NCBI RefSeq assembly: GCF_029893805.1
Contig: NZ_JARXYP010000002.1
Coordinates: 5,394,001 to 5,458,000 of the forward strand
DNA length: 64,000 nucleotides
From: Streptomyces sp. SAI-135
GTDB taxonomy: Bacteria > Actinomycetota > Actinomycetes > Streptomycetales > Streptomycetaceae
Reading direction: 5' to 3'
Below the pieces are notes generated by a model. The model worked only from the letters and a program-made list of their open reading frames with translations, made no database searches and was not told where the DNA came from. The translations under genes were made by a program, and so were the position numbers. This document shows positions 1 through 8,637 of this stretch, piece by piece (the stretch's first letter is position 1; every line of letters begins with the position of its first letter).

Positions 1-2
1 AC

Positions 3-1106
3 CGTTGCACGCCCGCGGCCGTCTCCCGCTACCTCACCCGCGCGTTCGTCTGGCCGACGACCGGCACCGAGGACCCGGGCCGGCTGGTCGAGGGACTGGT
101 CCGGATCGGGCGCCGCATCGGCCGCCCCGCCGTCCTCGTGCCGACCGACGAGGAGGCGGCGGTCCTGATCGCCGAGCACCAGAACGACCTCTTCGGCCGG
201 TTCCTCTTCCCGCGTGTGGAGCCCGGCCTCACCCGCCGGCTGGCCAGCAAACAGGGACTGCACGAACTGTGCGCGGAACACGGGATCGCCAGCCCGCACG
301 CCGCCTTCCCGCGGTCGTACGACGACATCGTGGCCTTCGCCGAGAAGGCCCGCTTCCCGGTGGTGGCCAAGAACCGCGAGGCGTTCGTACGGCGCCGGCG
401 GCCCGCGGTGGGCGGCACCACCCGCATCGCCACCCGTGAAGGGCTGCTCGCCCTCGCCCGTGACTGGGGCGAGCGGCCCGGGGTGATCCTTCAGGAGTAC
501 CTGCCGCGGGAGTGCGCCGAGGACTGGATCGTGCACGCCTACTTCGACGGCAACTCCGCGCCGCTGGCCCTGTTCACCGGGGTCAAGGTGCGCTCCTGGC
601 CGCCGCACGCGGGCATGACGGCCCACGCGTACGTCGTCGACAACCCGGAACTCGCGGACCTCGCCGCACGATTCGTCAAACAGATCGGCTACACCGGCAT
701 CATCGACCTCGACCTGCGCTTCGACCGGCGCGACGGCCAGTACAAGCTGCTCGACTTCAACCCCCGCATGGGCGCCCAGTTCCGGCTCTTCGAGAGCAAG
801 GCGGGGGTGGACGTCGTCCGCGCCATGCACCTGGACCTGACCGGCCGGGCCGTCCCGGAAGGGGAGCAGCGGGCCGGTCACCGCTATGTCGTGGAGAACA
901 TCGATCTGCCCGCGCTGCTCGCCTACCGCCGCAGCGGCTATACGACCCCGCACGCGCCGGCGCGGCCCAGCGGGACCGAGCTGGCCTGGTTCGCGGGGGA
1001 CGACCCGCTGCCGTTCCTCACCATGCTCGGCAGGTTCGTGCGGCCCGGTGCCAAGCACCTCTACCGGCTCTGGCGGACCAACCGGCGCGGCAGCACGACC
1101 AGGTGA
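3..1106 (+). CDS. ATP-grasp carboxylate-amine ligase (5' truncated by window edge)
   Basis: The frame is open from the first bases with no convincing start, so the N-terminus lies outside the window; 367 residues are visible. ATP-grasp features are present: a nucleotide-binding lysine in FPVVAKNRE, the middle segment VILQEYLPRECAEDW, and the metal-binding end DLDLRFD...LLDFNPRMGAQ. The family joins a carboxylate to an amine or thiol using ATP through an acyl-phosphate. The closest general type is the D-aspartate ligase or carbamoyl-phosphate-synthase-like group. An FAD oxidoreductase follows after 50 bp on the same strand, so the two may act in one pathway. The substrate cannot be told from sequence. 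Confidence 0.8.
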   Translation, partial: RCTPAAVSRYLTRAFVWPTTGTEDPGRLVEGLVRIGRRIGRPAVLVPTDEEAAVLIAEHQNDLFGRFLFPRVEPGLTRRLASKQGLHELCAEHGIASPHAAFPRSYDDIVAFAEKARFPVVAKNREAFVRRRRPAVGGTTRIATREGLLALARDWGERPGVILQEYLPRECAEDWIVHAYFDGNSAPLALFTGVKVRSWPPHAGMTAHAYVVDNPELADLAARFVKQIGYTGIIDLDLRFDRRDGQYKLLDFNPRMGAQFRLFESKAGVDVVRAMHLDLTGRAVPEGEQRAGHRYVVENIDLPALLAYRRSGYTTPHAPARPSGTELAWFAGDDPLPFLTMLGRFVRPGAKHLYRLWRTNRRGSTTR

Positions 1107-1156
1107 ACATCGGCACCAGCACGAAGTGACGAAGTGACGTCCTGGGGAGGGACTTC

Positions 1157-2359
1157 GTGATCCAACCGGTAGCAGTCATCGGCGCCGGGCCCTACGGCCT
1201 GTCGACCGCGGCCCATCTGCGGGCGCGCGGCATCCCCGTGCGCGTCTTCGGCGAGCCCATGGTCAGCTGGCGCGAGCACATGCCCGCGGGCATGCTCCTC
1301 AAGTCCACCCCGGCCGCCTCCGACCTCGACGCGCCCCAGCGCGGGCACACCCTCGTCGACTACTGCGACGCGGCGGGCGTCCGTCGGCTGGTGACGGACG
1401 AGGACATCGTCCCCGTCGAGACGTTCATCGCCTACGGCCGGTGGTTCCAGCAGAAGCTGGTGCCCGGGCTGGAGCAGGTGCGGGTCGTGTCCGTGGACCG
1501 CAGCGAGCGGGGCGGCTTCCAGCTCAAGCTCGACTCGGGGGAGTCGTTCACCGCGCGGGCGGTCGTCGTCGCCACCGGTCTGTCGGGACTCTCCCATCTG
1601 CCCCGGGAACTGGCGGCCGCCGTGCCCGACGGGCCCGCGCCGACCGGCCCCGTCTCCCACAGCTCCCAGCACCACGACCTCGGCCGCTACTCCGGCAAGG
1701 AGCTGATCGTCGTCGGGGCGGGGCAGTCCGCGCTGGAGACGGCCGCGCTCGCGGCGGAGGCGGGCGCCCAGGTCAGGGTGGTCGCCCGCGGACGCGGCAG
1801 CGTGGACTTCGGCGCGCCGCCGTGGAAACAGCCGAGGCTGCGGCCCGAGTCGCCGTTCGGGCGCGCCTGGTCGCTGTGGGCCCTGACCTACTGCCCGCAC
1901 CCCTACCGGCGGCTCCCGGCCGCAGCCCGCCACTACCTGGTGCGACGGGTCCTCGGCCCGCTCGGCGCGTGGTGGCTGCGCGACCGCTTCGAGGACAAGG
2001 TCCAGGTCACCGAGGTGGACCGGATCCTCAACGCGGACACGGTCGACGGCCGTCCGACGCTGGAGGTCCTCTCCCACACCAAGGCGCTGGACCGCCTATC
2101 CGCCGACCACGTCATCGCGGCCACCGGCTACCGCGTCGACCTCGCCGCGATGGACTTCCTCGGCCACGGACTGCGCACCGCGCTGGCGGTCAGCCGCGGC
2201 ACGCCGAGGCTCGGCGCGGGATATGTCTCCTCGGTACCGGGCCTGTACTTCACCGGCCTGCCGGCGGCGGCGTCCTACGGCCCGGTGATGCGCTTCGTGT
2301 GCGGCACGGAGTTCGCCTCCCCGAGGCTCGTCCGACACCTGGCGGCGGCTCACGGCTGA
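1157..2359 (+). CDS. FAD-dependent NAD(P)-binding oxidoreductase
   Basis: A 400-residue flavoprotein. GTG at 1157 is preceded by GGGGAGGGA, a good ribosome site. The N-terminal FAD-binding Rossmann motif is VIGAGPYGLSTAAH (residues 7-20). A second dinucleotide motif, VVGAGQSALETAAL, lies near residue 180, and an ATGYRVD motif near the C-terminus is typical of flavin monooxygenases and SidA/PvdA-like N-hydroxylases. There is no signal peptide, so it is cytosolic. It lies 50 bp downstream of an ATP-grasp ligase and is probably co-transcribed. It could be an N- or C-hydroxylase or a pyridine-nucleotide oxidoreductase; I cannot choose between them. Confidence 0.85.
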   Translation: MIQPVAVIGAGPYGLSTAAHLRARGIPVRVFGEPMVSWREHMPAGMLLKSTPAASDLDAPQRGHTLVDYCDAAGVRRLVTDEDIVPVETFIAYGRWFQQKLVPGLEQVRVVSVDRSERGGFQLKLDSGESFTARAVVVATGLSGLSHLPRELAAAVPDGPAPTGPVSHSSQHHDLGRYSGKELIVVGAGQSALETAALAAEAGAQVRVVARGRGSVDFGAPPWKQPRLRPESPFGRAWSLWALTYCPHPYRRLPAAARHYLVRRVLGPLGAWWLRDRFEDKVQVTEVDRILNADTVDGRPTLEVLSHTKALDRLSADHVIAATGYRVDLAAMDFLGHGLRTALAVSRGTPRLGAGYVSSVPGLYFTGLPAAASYGPVMRFVCGTEFASPRLVRHLAAAHG

Positions 2360-2688
2360 GACCGACGGGGAGCGGAGGTTCCGCGACGGGTTGCCGGTCC
2401 GCCTGACACGGCGCGCCCGCCGGGGCCCTTGCGTGCGGGGGTGCCACGGGCTGTCGTGAAGCGGCTGCGGCCGGTGGGGGCTGGTCGCGCAGTTCCCCGC
2501 GCCCCTGAGGAGTCCAGTCAGCCGCGTACGGCGGTGAGGGGAGACGCACCCCGCCTCCCCGGCGACCCCTCACCTACGAAACGACAGGCCCCGGCGCCCC
2601 GTGAGACGCACCCCGCCCACGGCGATCCTCAGCCACGAGGCCACCGGCCCCGGCACTCCCGACGCACACCCCGGCCCCCCGCCCCCTC
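2360..2688. other. Convergent intergenic stretch with one dispersed repeat copy
   Basis: This gap lies between the ends of the FAD oxidoreductase and the GH53 gene. It holds one copy of the GC-rich dispersed repeat (2481-2508, CTGGTCGCGCAGTTCCCCGC core). The rest is GC-rich with no credible coding start or clear terminator hairpin. Confidence 0.6.
2481..2508 (-). repeat. Dispersed GC-rich repeat, copy 1
   Basis: The core CTGGTCGCGCAGTTCCCCGC is followed by GCCCCTGA. The same core recurs near 12.4-12.9 kb, at 15456, and at 54.76, 54.87 and 55.19 kb in either orientation. Read on the minus strand it begins GGGGCGCGGGGAACTGCGCG, which can fold through its GCGC and GGGGC/GCCCC arms. Confidence 0.75.
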
Positions 2689-3828
2689 TCACCCCCGATA
2701 CCGCCCCAACACCCCCAACCCCGGCAGCGCCCGGTCCTCGAAGTCGAACAGGGCCAGGTTCTCCCACGCGTTGCCCGAGGTCGGGGCCGTCGGGTCCCAG
2801 CCGCTGCCCGGGCGGTAGGTCCACAGGCCCTCCCAGTAGCAGTAGCCGAGGCCCCTCCCGTCCGGGACGCCCGCGGCGAGGTCGGCCACCTGGCGCAGCC
2901 ACGCGGCCTGGCCCGAAGGCGTGGCGGGGAAACCGTCGGTGAGCTGCGAGGGGCTGTTCATGATGTCGTTGACGTCGTCCTCGCTCTCCAGCGTGAACGG
3001 GTACGCCGTCTCGGCGATCACGCACGGCTTGCCGTAACGCGCGGTGACATCGGCCATGTTGGCGGCCGCGTCCGCGAGCGGGCCGTGCCAGAAGGGGTAG
3101 TACGAGAGCCCGATGATGTCGAAGTCGACGCCGTACGACAGCACGTTGTCGAACCACCAGCGGTACAGCCCGTTGTCGCCGCCGTTGGCCAGGTGCAGGA
3201 TCGTGCGCACGCGCGGGGTGGTGTCGCGGGCCGCGCTCAGACCGGCCTTGAGGAAGGCGGTCATGTTGTCGAAGTGCTCCCAGTTGCCCTCGGGCCAGAT
3301 CAGGCCGCCGTTCAACTCGTTCCCGATCTGGACCAGTTGGGCCGGAGTGCCCTGCCGTTGCAGCGCGCCGAGGACGTCGGCCGTGTGGTCGTACACCGCC
3401 CTCGCAAGCCCCGCCACGTCCAGGCCCGCCCAGGCGGCCGGCTTGGTCTGGTGCGCGGGGTCGGCCCAGCTGTCGGAGTAGTGGAAGTCGATCCAGATGC
3501 CGACCCCGGCCCGCTTGAGGCGGCGGGCGAGCGGCAGGATGCGCGCCTTGGTGTTGTAGCCGTCGGCCGGGTTCACCCACACCTTCAGGCGGGCGTGGGT
3601 GACACCGGCCCGCGCGATCAGGTGGATCGGGTCCGCGCGGTGGCCGTCGGCGGTGCGGTACACCGCGCCGTGGTCCTCGTTCTTCGGCAGCGAGGAGATG
3701 TCCACGCCCCTGATGTCCAGACAGCCCCGCCGGGCGGCGGAAGGTGCGGCGACCGCGGGCGCCGCCCCCAGCACGGGAACGGCCAACGCGGCGGCTCCGG
3801 CGGCGGTGAGAACACTGCGTCTGCGCAT
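2689..3828 (-). CDS. Secreted GH53 arabinogalactan endo-beta-1,4-galactanase
   Basis: A 379-residue protein that cleaves beta-1,4-galactan or arabinogalactan outside the cell. It starts MRRRSVLTAAGAAALAVPVLGAAP, a twin-arginine-like export signal of about 28 residues. The GH53 acid/base is E171 in QIGNELNGG and the nucleophile is E273 in VIAETAYPF. HFHYSDSWADP-like features (here IDFHYSDSWADP) and LKVWVNPADG are also typical of the family. It is divergent from an ABC sugar importer, and the gap carries two copies of a LacI-type operator. Released galacto-oligosaccharides are the likely cargo of that importer. Confidence 0.93.
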   Translation of the reverse strand: MRRRSVLTAAGAAALAVPVLGAAPAVAAPSAARRGCLDIRGVDISSLPKNEDHGAVYRTADGHRADPIHLIARAGVTHARLKVWVNPADGYNTKARILPLARRLKRAGVGIWIDFHYSDSWADPAHQTKPAAWAGLDVAGLARAVYDHTADVLGALQRQGTPAQLVQIGNELNGGLIWPEGNWEHFDNMTAFLKAGLSAARDTTPRVRTILHLANGGDNGLYRWWFDNVLSYGVDFDIIGLSYYPFWHGPLADAAANMADVTARYGKPCVIAETAYPFTLESEDDVNDIMNSPSQLTDGFPATPSGQAAWLRQVADLAAGVPDGRGLGYCYWEGLWTYRPGSGWDPTAPTSGNAWENLALFDFEDRALPGLGVLGRYRG

Positions 3829-3981
3829 GTCAGGGGGTCCTTTCGCGGACGGTCACGGGGGCGCCGGTGCGGCGCCGGTCCGGTCGGCCGGGGCAGGGCC
3901 GAAGCAGGGCCGGGGCAGCGCCGAGGAGCGGGGTGAGGGGAGCCGGCGAAAACGCCAGACGATCGAGAAAACCCTCATTTT

Positions 3982-3997
3982 CTGTGATCGTGCACAG
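3982..3997 (+). promoter_or_regulatory. LacI-type operator 1 (galactanase side)
   Basis: CTGTGATCGTGCACAG is a CG-centred imperfect palindrome of the LacI family type (TGTG...CACA). It is the exact reverse complement of the second site at 4081-4096, with 99 bp between centres. Confidence 0.8.
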
Positions 3998-4053
3998 CTT
4001 CCCTCACCCCTGTCATTGGGGAGCAACAAGTAGGTAACCCCACGCACTCGCCA

Positions 4054-4082
4054 TTGACAAGGGGCGGAAACAATTCTCTACT
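4054..4082 (+). promoter_or_regulatory. Promoter of the sugar importer operon
   Basis: A perfect -35 TTGACA (4054-4059), a 17-bp spacer and -10 TCTACT (4077-4082) form a good sigma-70/HrdB promoter. Operator 2 begins at 4081, so bound repressor would cover the -10 end and start point. Confidence 0.75.
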
Positions 4083-4096
4083 GTGCACGATCACAG
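4081..4096 (+). promoter_or_regulatory. LacI-type operator 2 (importer side)
   Basis: CTGTGCACGATCACAG overlaps the end of the predicted -10 box of the importer promoter. It is the exact inverse of operator 1. Confidence 0.85.
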
Positions 4097-4214
4097 AGCC
4101 GCGCGGCCCTCGCGCACAGCCTCTCGGTCACGTCCGCAGAACCTCCCCCCACGGCGGTTGCCGCGAACGCGGGACGTCTCGAGACCGGCTGGTTCCAAGT
4201 CAGGGGAGATGAAG

Positions 4215-5546
4215 ATGTCGACCAACCGCCGCCAGATCAGCAGGCGCAGCATCCTTGCCGGGGCCGCAGCCCTCGGCCTCACCAGCACCCTCGCCGCCTG
4301 CGGCGGTTCCGACGACAAGGACTCCGGCGAGAGCAGCGGGCCCGTCAAGCTGACCTACTGGTCGTGGGCGCCGAACATGGAGAAGGTCGCCGCGATCTGG
4401 AACAAGAAGAACCCGGACATCACGGTCACCGTCTCCAAGCAGGCCAGCGGCCAGGAGATCCTCTCCAAGCTGATCACCGCGAAGAAGGCGGGCAACGCCC
4501 CCGACCTCATCCAGGTCGAGTACCAGTCGCTGCCCACCCTGGTCTCCAACGACGTCCTGGCCGACATCTCCAAGTACGCCGGTGACACCAAGTCCGACTT
4601 CGCCGAGGGCCTGTGGGGCATGGTCACCCTCGGCACGGACGCCCTCTACGCGATCCCGCAGGACTCCGGGCCGCTGATGTTCTACTACCGCGAGGACCTC
4701 TTCAAGAAGCACGGCCTGACCGTCCCGAAGACGTGGACGGAGTTCGCCGAGACCGCCCGCGCGGCCAAGAAGGCTGTGCCGGAGGCCTACTTGACCACCT
4801 TCTCCGCCAACGACCCCGGTCTGTTCGCGGGCCTCTCCCAGCAGGCCGGCGGCAAGTGGTGGACCGTCGACTCCGGCGGCAAGTGGACCGTCGGCATCGA
4901 CGACGCGGCCACCCGGCAGGTCGCCGAGTTCTGGGGCGGTCTGGTGCAGGAGGGCGTCATCGACAACCAGCCGATGTACACCCCGGCCTGGAACAACGCC
5001 CTCAACAAGGGCACCCACCTGGCCTGGGTCTCCGCCGTGTGGGCGCCCGGTGTGCTGGTCTCCTCCGCGCCCGACACCAAGGGCAAGTGGCGCATGGCCC
5101 CGCTGCCGCAGTGGAAGTCCGGCGAGAACGTCACCGGCAGCTGGGGCGGTTCCTCCACCGGTGTCTCCACCGACTCCCAGCACGCCGAGGCCGCCGCCAA
5201 GTTCGCCACCTGGCTGAACACCGACCCGGAGGCGCTGGCCGCCCTGGTCAAGGAGGTCGCGATCTACCCGGCGGCCACGAAGGGCCAGTCCGGCGACGTC
5301 CTGACCACGCCGGAGTTCTTCTCGAACCAGGCGGACTTCTACACCACCGCCGGTGAGGTCGCCGCGACCACCGCCGCCGCGGCCTGGGGACCGAACGTCA
5401 ACACGGCCTACACCACCTTCCAGGACGCCTTCGGCAAGGCCGCCAAGGCGAAGAAGGAGACCCAGTTCGACTCCGCGCTCGCCACCGTGCAGTCGAAGAC
5501 CTTCGCCGACATGAAGAAGCAGGGCTTCGAGGTGACCGAGGCATGA
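4215..5546 (+). CDS. ABC sugar transporter solute-binding lipoprotein
   Basis: A 443-residue family 1 extracellular binding protein. ATG 4215 is chosen because AGGGGAG (4202-4208) sits 6 bases upstream; the ATG at 4209 is too close to it. The N-terminus has an RR export motif (SRRSILAG) and a lipobox LAAC with C29 as the lipidated residue, so the protein should be tethered outside the membrane. The mature part (LTYWSWAPNMEKVAAIWNKK..., DAGLFAGL-type core) is typical of oligosaccharide binders. It is first in an operon with two permeases and follows the LacI operator. The likely ligand is galacto-oligosaccharide, inferred from the neighbouring GH53. Confidence 0.93.
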   Translation: MSTNRRQISRRSILAGAAALGLTSTLAACGGSDDKDSGESSGPVKLTYWSWAPNMEKVAAIWNKKNPDITVTVSKQASGQEILSKLITAKKAGNAPDLIQVEYQSLPTLVSNDVLADISKYAGDTKSDFAEGLWGMVTLGTDALYAIPQDSGPLMFYYREDLFKKHGLTVPKTWTEFAETARAAKKAVPEAYLTTFSANDPGLFAGLSQQAGGKWWTVDSGGKWTVGIDDAATRQVAEFWGGLVQEGVIDNQPMYTPAWNNALNKGTHLAWVSAVWAPGVLVSSAPDTKGKWRMAPLPQWKSGENVTGSWGGSSTGVSTDSQHAEAAAKFATWLNTDPEALAALVKEVAIYPAATKGQSGDVLTTPEFFSNQADFYTTAGEVAATTAAAAWGPNVNTAYTTFQDAFGKAAKAKKETQFDSALATVQSKTFADMKKQGFEVTEA

Positions 5547-6541
5547 CCAGCGCTCCGCTCAAGGGCGCCGACCTCACCGAGGCCGGCCCCTTGGCGGACG
5601 GCACCGGCACCGCCGCCCAGTCCGTCCGCCCCAGCCGCCCCCGCCGCCGTGGCCGCAGCGCACCGTACTGGTTCCTGGTGCCCACCCTGACCCTCTTCGC
5701 CGCCTTCACCGTCGTGCCCATCGGGTACGCGATCTGGCTGAGCCTGCACAAGGTGCAGGTCAAGGGCATCGGCCTCGGCAAGGGAGCCCGGCAGCAGGTC
5801 TGGAACGGCCTCGGCAACTACACCGACGTCCTCGGGGACTCAGAGTTCGGCCACAGCGTCCTGCGCGCCTTCGGGTACGGCCTGATCGTCATCCCGACCA
5901 TGCTGGGCCTCGCGCTGCTCTTCGCGCTGATGCTGGACACCCCGAAGGCCCGCAGCGCGCCCTTCGCCCGGCTGATGATCTTCCTGCCGTACGCGGTGCC
6001 GGGCATCATCGCCGCCCTGATGTGGGGCTTCCTCTACCTGCCGGACGTCAGCCCCTTCTACTACCTGCTCGACAAGTTCGGCCTCCCGCAGCCCGACCTG
6101 TTCGACGGCGGCAACCTCTACCTCTCCTTCGCGAACATCGCGGTCTGGGGCGGCACCGGCTTCAACATGATCGTCATCTACACCGCGCTCAGGGCCATCC
6201 CGCCGGACATCTACGAGGCGGCCCGGCTCGACGGCGCGACCGACCTGGGCATCGCCCTGAAGATCAAGATCCCGATCGTGATGCCCTCGCTGGTGCTCAC
6301 CTTCTTCTTCTCGGTGATCGCCACCCTCCAGGTCTTCACCGAGCCGATGGCCCTCAAGCCCCTCACCAACGGCCTGCCGAGCTCGTGGAGCCCGCTGATG
6401 GCCATCTACGACAAGGCCTTCCTCCAGTCCGACATCTACGGCGCCTCCGCCACCGCGGTCGTCCTGGCCCTGGCCACGTTCGTCCTCTCCTTCACCCTGC
6501 TGCGCATCTCCGACCGCTACACCCGGGAGGACCGGGCATGA
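5543..6541 (+). CDS. ABC sugar transporter permease (MalF type)
   Basis: A 332-residue inner-membrane protein. Its ATG overlaps the stop of the binding protein by 4 bp (ATGA), implying coupled translation. There is a basic cytoplasmic N-terminus, then a first membrane segment WFLVPTLTLFAAFTVVPIG and five more. The EAA loop that contacts the ATPase is YEAARLDGATDLG. No ATPase gene lies in the locus. In Streptomyces such importers usually share the ATPase MsiK, which is known family behaviour and not visible here. Confidence 0.93.
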   Translation: MTSAPLKGADLTEAGPLADGTGTAAQSVRPSRPRRRGRSAPYWFLVPTLTLFAAFTVVPIGYAIWLSLHKVQVKGIGLGKGARQQVWNGLGNYTDVLGDSEFGHSVLRAFGYGLIVIPTMLGLALLFALMLDTPKARSAPFARLMIFLPYAVPGIIAALMWGFLYLPDVSPFYYLLDKFGLPQPDLFDGGNLYLSFANIAVWGGTGFNMIVIYTALRAIPPDIYEAARLDGATDLGIALKIKIPIVMPSLVLTFFFSVIATLQVFTEPMALKPLTNGLPSSWSPLMAIYDKAFLQSDIYGASATAVVLALATFVLSFTLLRISDRYTREDRA

Positions 6542-7404
6542 CCCCCCTCACCCTCACCGCCGGCCCCAAGAGCGGCCGCCGCACCGCGTGGGTGCCCACG
6601 ATCGTGCTGCTCCTCGGCGCGCTGTACTGCCTGATCCCCATCGCCTGGGTGGTCGTCGCGGCGACCAAGGACCGGTCGGAGCTCTTCTCCACCTTCACCT
6701 TCGCCCCCGGCACCGGCTTCTTCCAGAACCTGAGCGACCTGACCGCCTACCGGGACGGCATCTTCTGGCGGTGGATGGCCAACTCGGCCTTCTACGCCGG
6801 TCTCGGCGCCCTGCTCTCCGCCGCGGTCTCCGCCGCCGGCGGCTACGCCCTCGGCCGCTACAGCTTCCGCGGCCGCGAGGCCGTCTTCAAGATGATCCTG
6901 GCCGGCGTCCTGGTGCCGTCCATCGTGCTGGCCGTACCGCAGTACCTGCTGCTGTCCAAGCTCGGCATGGCCGACTCCTACTGGTCGATGCTGCTGCCGT
7001 CGATCCTGTCGCCGTACGGCGTCTACCTGGTCCGCATCTACGCGGCCGCGTCCGTGCCCGCCGAACTCATGGAGGCGGCCCGCATGGACGGCGCGAGCGA
7101 GTGGCGGATCTTCTCGCGGATCGCCGTACCGATGATGATGCCGGGCCTGATCACGGTGTTCCTCTTCCAGTTCGTCGGCATCTGGAACAACTTCCTGCTG
7201 CCCTTCGTCATGCTCGCCGACGACGAGAAGTTCCCGATCACCCTCGGCCTGTACACCCTGCTCGCCCAGGGCGCCTCGCAGCCCGCGCTCTACACCCTGG
7301 TCATCACCGGGTGCCTGCTCGCGATCCTTCCGCTGATCGGTCTCTTCCTGGTGATCCAGCGGTTCTGGTCGCTGGACCTGATGAGCGGCTCGGTCAAGGC
7401 CTGA
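6538..7404 (+). CDS. ABC sugar transporter permease (MalG type)
   Basis: A 288-residue permease with six predicted membrane segments, beginning MTPLTLTAGPKSGRR and then VPTIVLLLGALYCLIPIAW. The EAA loop is MEAARMDGASEWR. The start at 6538 overlaps the preceding permease stop by 4 bp. It pairs with the MalF-type subunit to form the channel of a carbohydrate importer. A longer upstream frame is open but has no ribosome site and would overlap the previous gene. Confidence 0.93.
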   Translation: MTPLTLTAGPKSGRRTAWVPTIVLLLGALYCLIPIAWVVVAATKDRSELFSTFTFAPGTGFFQNLSDLTAYRDGIFWRWMANSAFYAGLGALLSAAVSAAGGYALGRYSFRGREAVFKMILAGVLVPSIVLAVPQYLLLSKLGMADSYWSMLLPSILSPYGVYLVRIYAAASVPAELMEAARMDGASEWRIFSRIAVPMMMPGLITVFLFQFVGIWNNFLLPFVMLADDEKFPITLGLYTLLAQGASQPALYTLVITGCLLAILPLIGLFLVIQRFWSLDLMSGSVKA

Positions 7405-7445
7405 GGCCCCGGGCTCCCCCGCACGAACGTCTCCGAACGAGGAAC

Positions 7446-8474
7446 ATGACCACCAGCGCGAACGGACGCCGCAAGCCACCGACCATCCACGACGTGGCCC
7501 GGGAGGCGGGCGTCTCGCGGGGCACCGTCTCCCGCTTCCTGAACGGCGGCCACTACGTCTCGCCCGCCGCCCGGCGGTCGGTCGAGGCCGCCATCAGGAA
7601 GACTGGTTACGTGGTCAACCGGCACGCCCGCAGCCTCAGTACGGGCCGCTCGGACTCGGTGGCGTTCCTGCTGACCGAGCCGCAGGAGAAGTTCTTCGAG
7701 GACCCCAACTTCAACGTCCTGCTGCGCGGTTGCACCGAGCGGCTCGCCCAGCACGACATCCCGCTGCTGCTGATGCTCGCCGAGAGCGACGACGACCGGC
7801 GCCGGCTGACCCGGTACATCACCTCGGGTCACGTCGACGGCGTGCTGCTGCTGTCCAACCACAGCGGCGACCCGGTCGCGGCCGAACTCCACGACGCCGG
7901 GATCCCGTTGGTGGTCTGCGGCAAGCCGATCGGGCGGGGCACCAAGGTGAGTTACGTGGCCGCCGCCGACCGGGAGGGCGCGCAGGACATGGTCCGCCAC
8001 CTCCTCGCGGGCGGCCGGCGCCGTGTCGGCATGGTCACCGGGCCGCTGGACATGCCGGGCGGCCCCGACCGGCTGGCCGGCTACCGGGACGTGCTCGCTG
8101 AGGCGGGCCTGCCGTACGACCCGGCGCTCGTCGTCGAGGGCGACTTCCGGCGCAGCGGCGGCGAACGGGCCGCCCGCCGCCTGCTCGCCCAGGCCCCGGA
8201 CATGGACGCGGTGTTCGTCGCCTCCGACCTCATGGCCCTGGGCGTCGTGGGCGTCCTCCAGCAGGCCGGGCGTTCGGTCCCGGACGACATCGCTGTCGGC
8301 GGCTTCGACGACTCACCGGCGGCCACCGCCGTCGCCCCCGCCCTCACCACCATGCGCCAGCCCTTCGACCGCATCAGCGCCGAGATGGTCCGCATGCTCC
8401 TCGCCCAGATCGCCGGCGAGGACACGGCCGGAGTGATCCTCCCGACCGAACTGGTGGTGCGCGACTCGGCGTAG
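7446..8474 (+). CDS. LacI family transcriptional regulator of the galactan locus
   Basis: A 342-residue repressor. ATG 7446 follows CGAGGAA. The N-terminal helix-turn-helix and hinge are clear: TIHDVAREAGVSRGTVSRFL (13-32), then SLSTGRSDSVAFLL. The C-terminal half is a periplasmic-binding-protein-like sugar sensor ending GFDDSPAATAVAPALTTMRQ. It lies 41 bp after the MalG-type permease and is probably in the same transcript. The obvious targets are the two CG-centred palindromes at 3982 and 4081; the inducer is probably a galacto-oligosaccharide (inference). Confidence 0.93.
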   Translation: MTTSANGRRKPPTIHDVAREAGVSRGTVSRFLNGGHYVSPAARRSVEAAIRKTGYVVNRHARSLSTGRSDSVAFLLTEPQEKFFEDPNFNVLLRGCTERLAQHDIPLLLMLAESDDDRRRLTRYITSGHVDGVLLLSNHSGDPVAAELHDAGIPLVVCGKPIGRGTKVSYVAAADREGAQDMVRHLLAGGRRRVGMVTGPLDMPGGPDRLAGYRDVLAEAGLPYDPALVVEGDFRRSGGERAARRLLAQAPDMDAVFVASDLMALGVVGVLQQAGRSVPDDIAVGGFDDSPAATAVAPALTTMRQPFDRISAEMVRMLLAQIAGEDTAGVILPTELVVRDSA

Positions 8475-8491
8475 CGCTCCGCGAGGAGCGC
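8474..8491 (+). terminator. Hairpin after the LacI gene
   Basis: GCGCTCC-GCGA-GGAGCGC begins at the last base of the stop codon. There is no T-run, as is common for Streptomyces terminators. Confidence 0.45.
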
Positions 8492-8637
8492 GCAGACGGG
8501 GCCCGGGACGCGCCGGCACGAGCTACCGCCGCGTCACCGTCGCGCCCCGGAAGCGGAACACCGGTCAACGGATGTGAAAGCAGCGGCCGTCCGGTTCGCG
8601 TCGAGTCGAAGGGGCCAACCATCCGTATTCTCTGATC

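Larger units (their letters stand above)
3829..4214. other. Divergent regulatory region of the galactan locus
   Basis: 386 bp between two divergently transcribed genes. It carries two 16-bp operators in opposite orientation and a promoter for the importer operon. An AGAAAA...TTTTCT inverted pair lies at about 3965-3983 beside the first operator. No gene is seen. Confidence 0.8.

Noticed and set aside
6022..6537. A fused longer permease start for the MalG-type gene
   Set aside because: The upstream frame lies inside the first permease in another frame and has Arg/Pro/Gly-rich shadow sequence.
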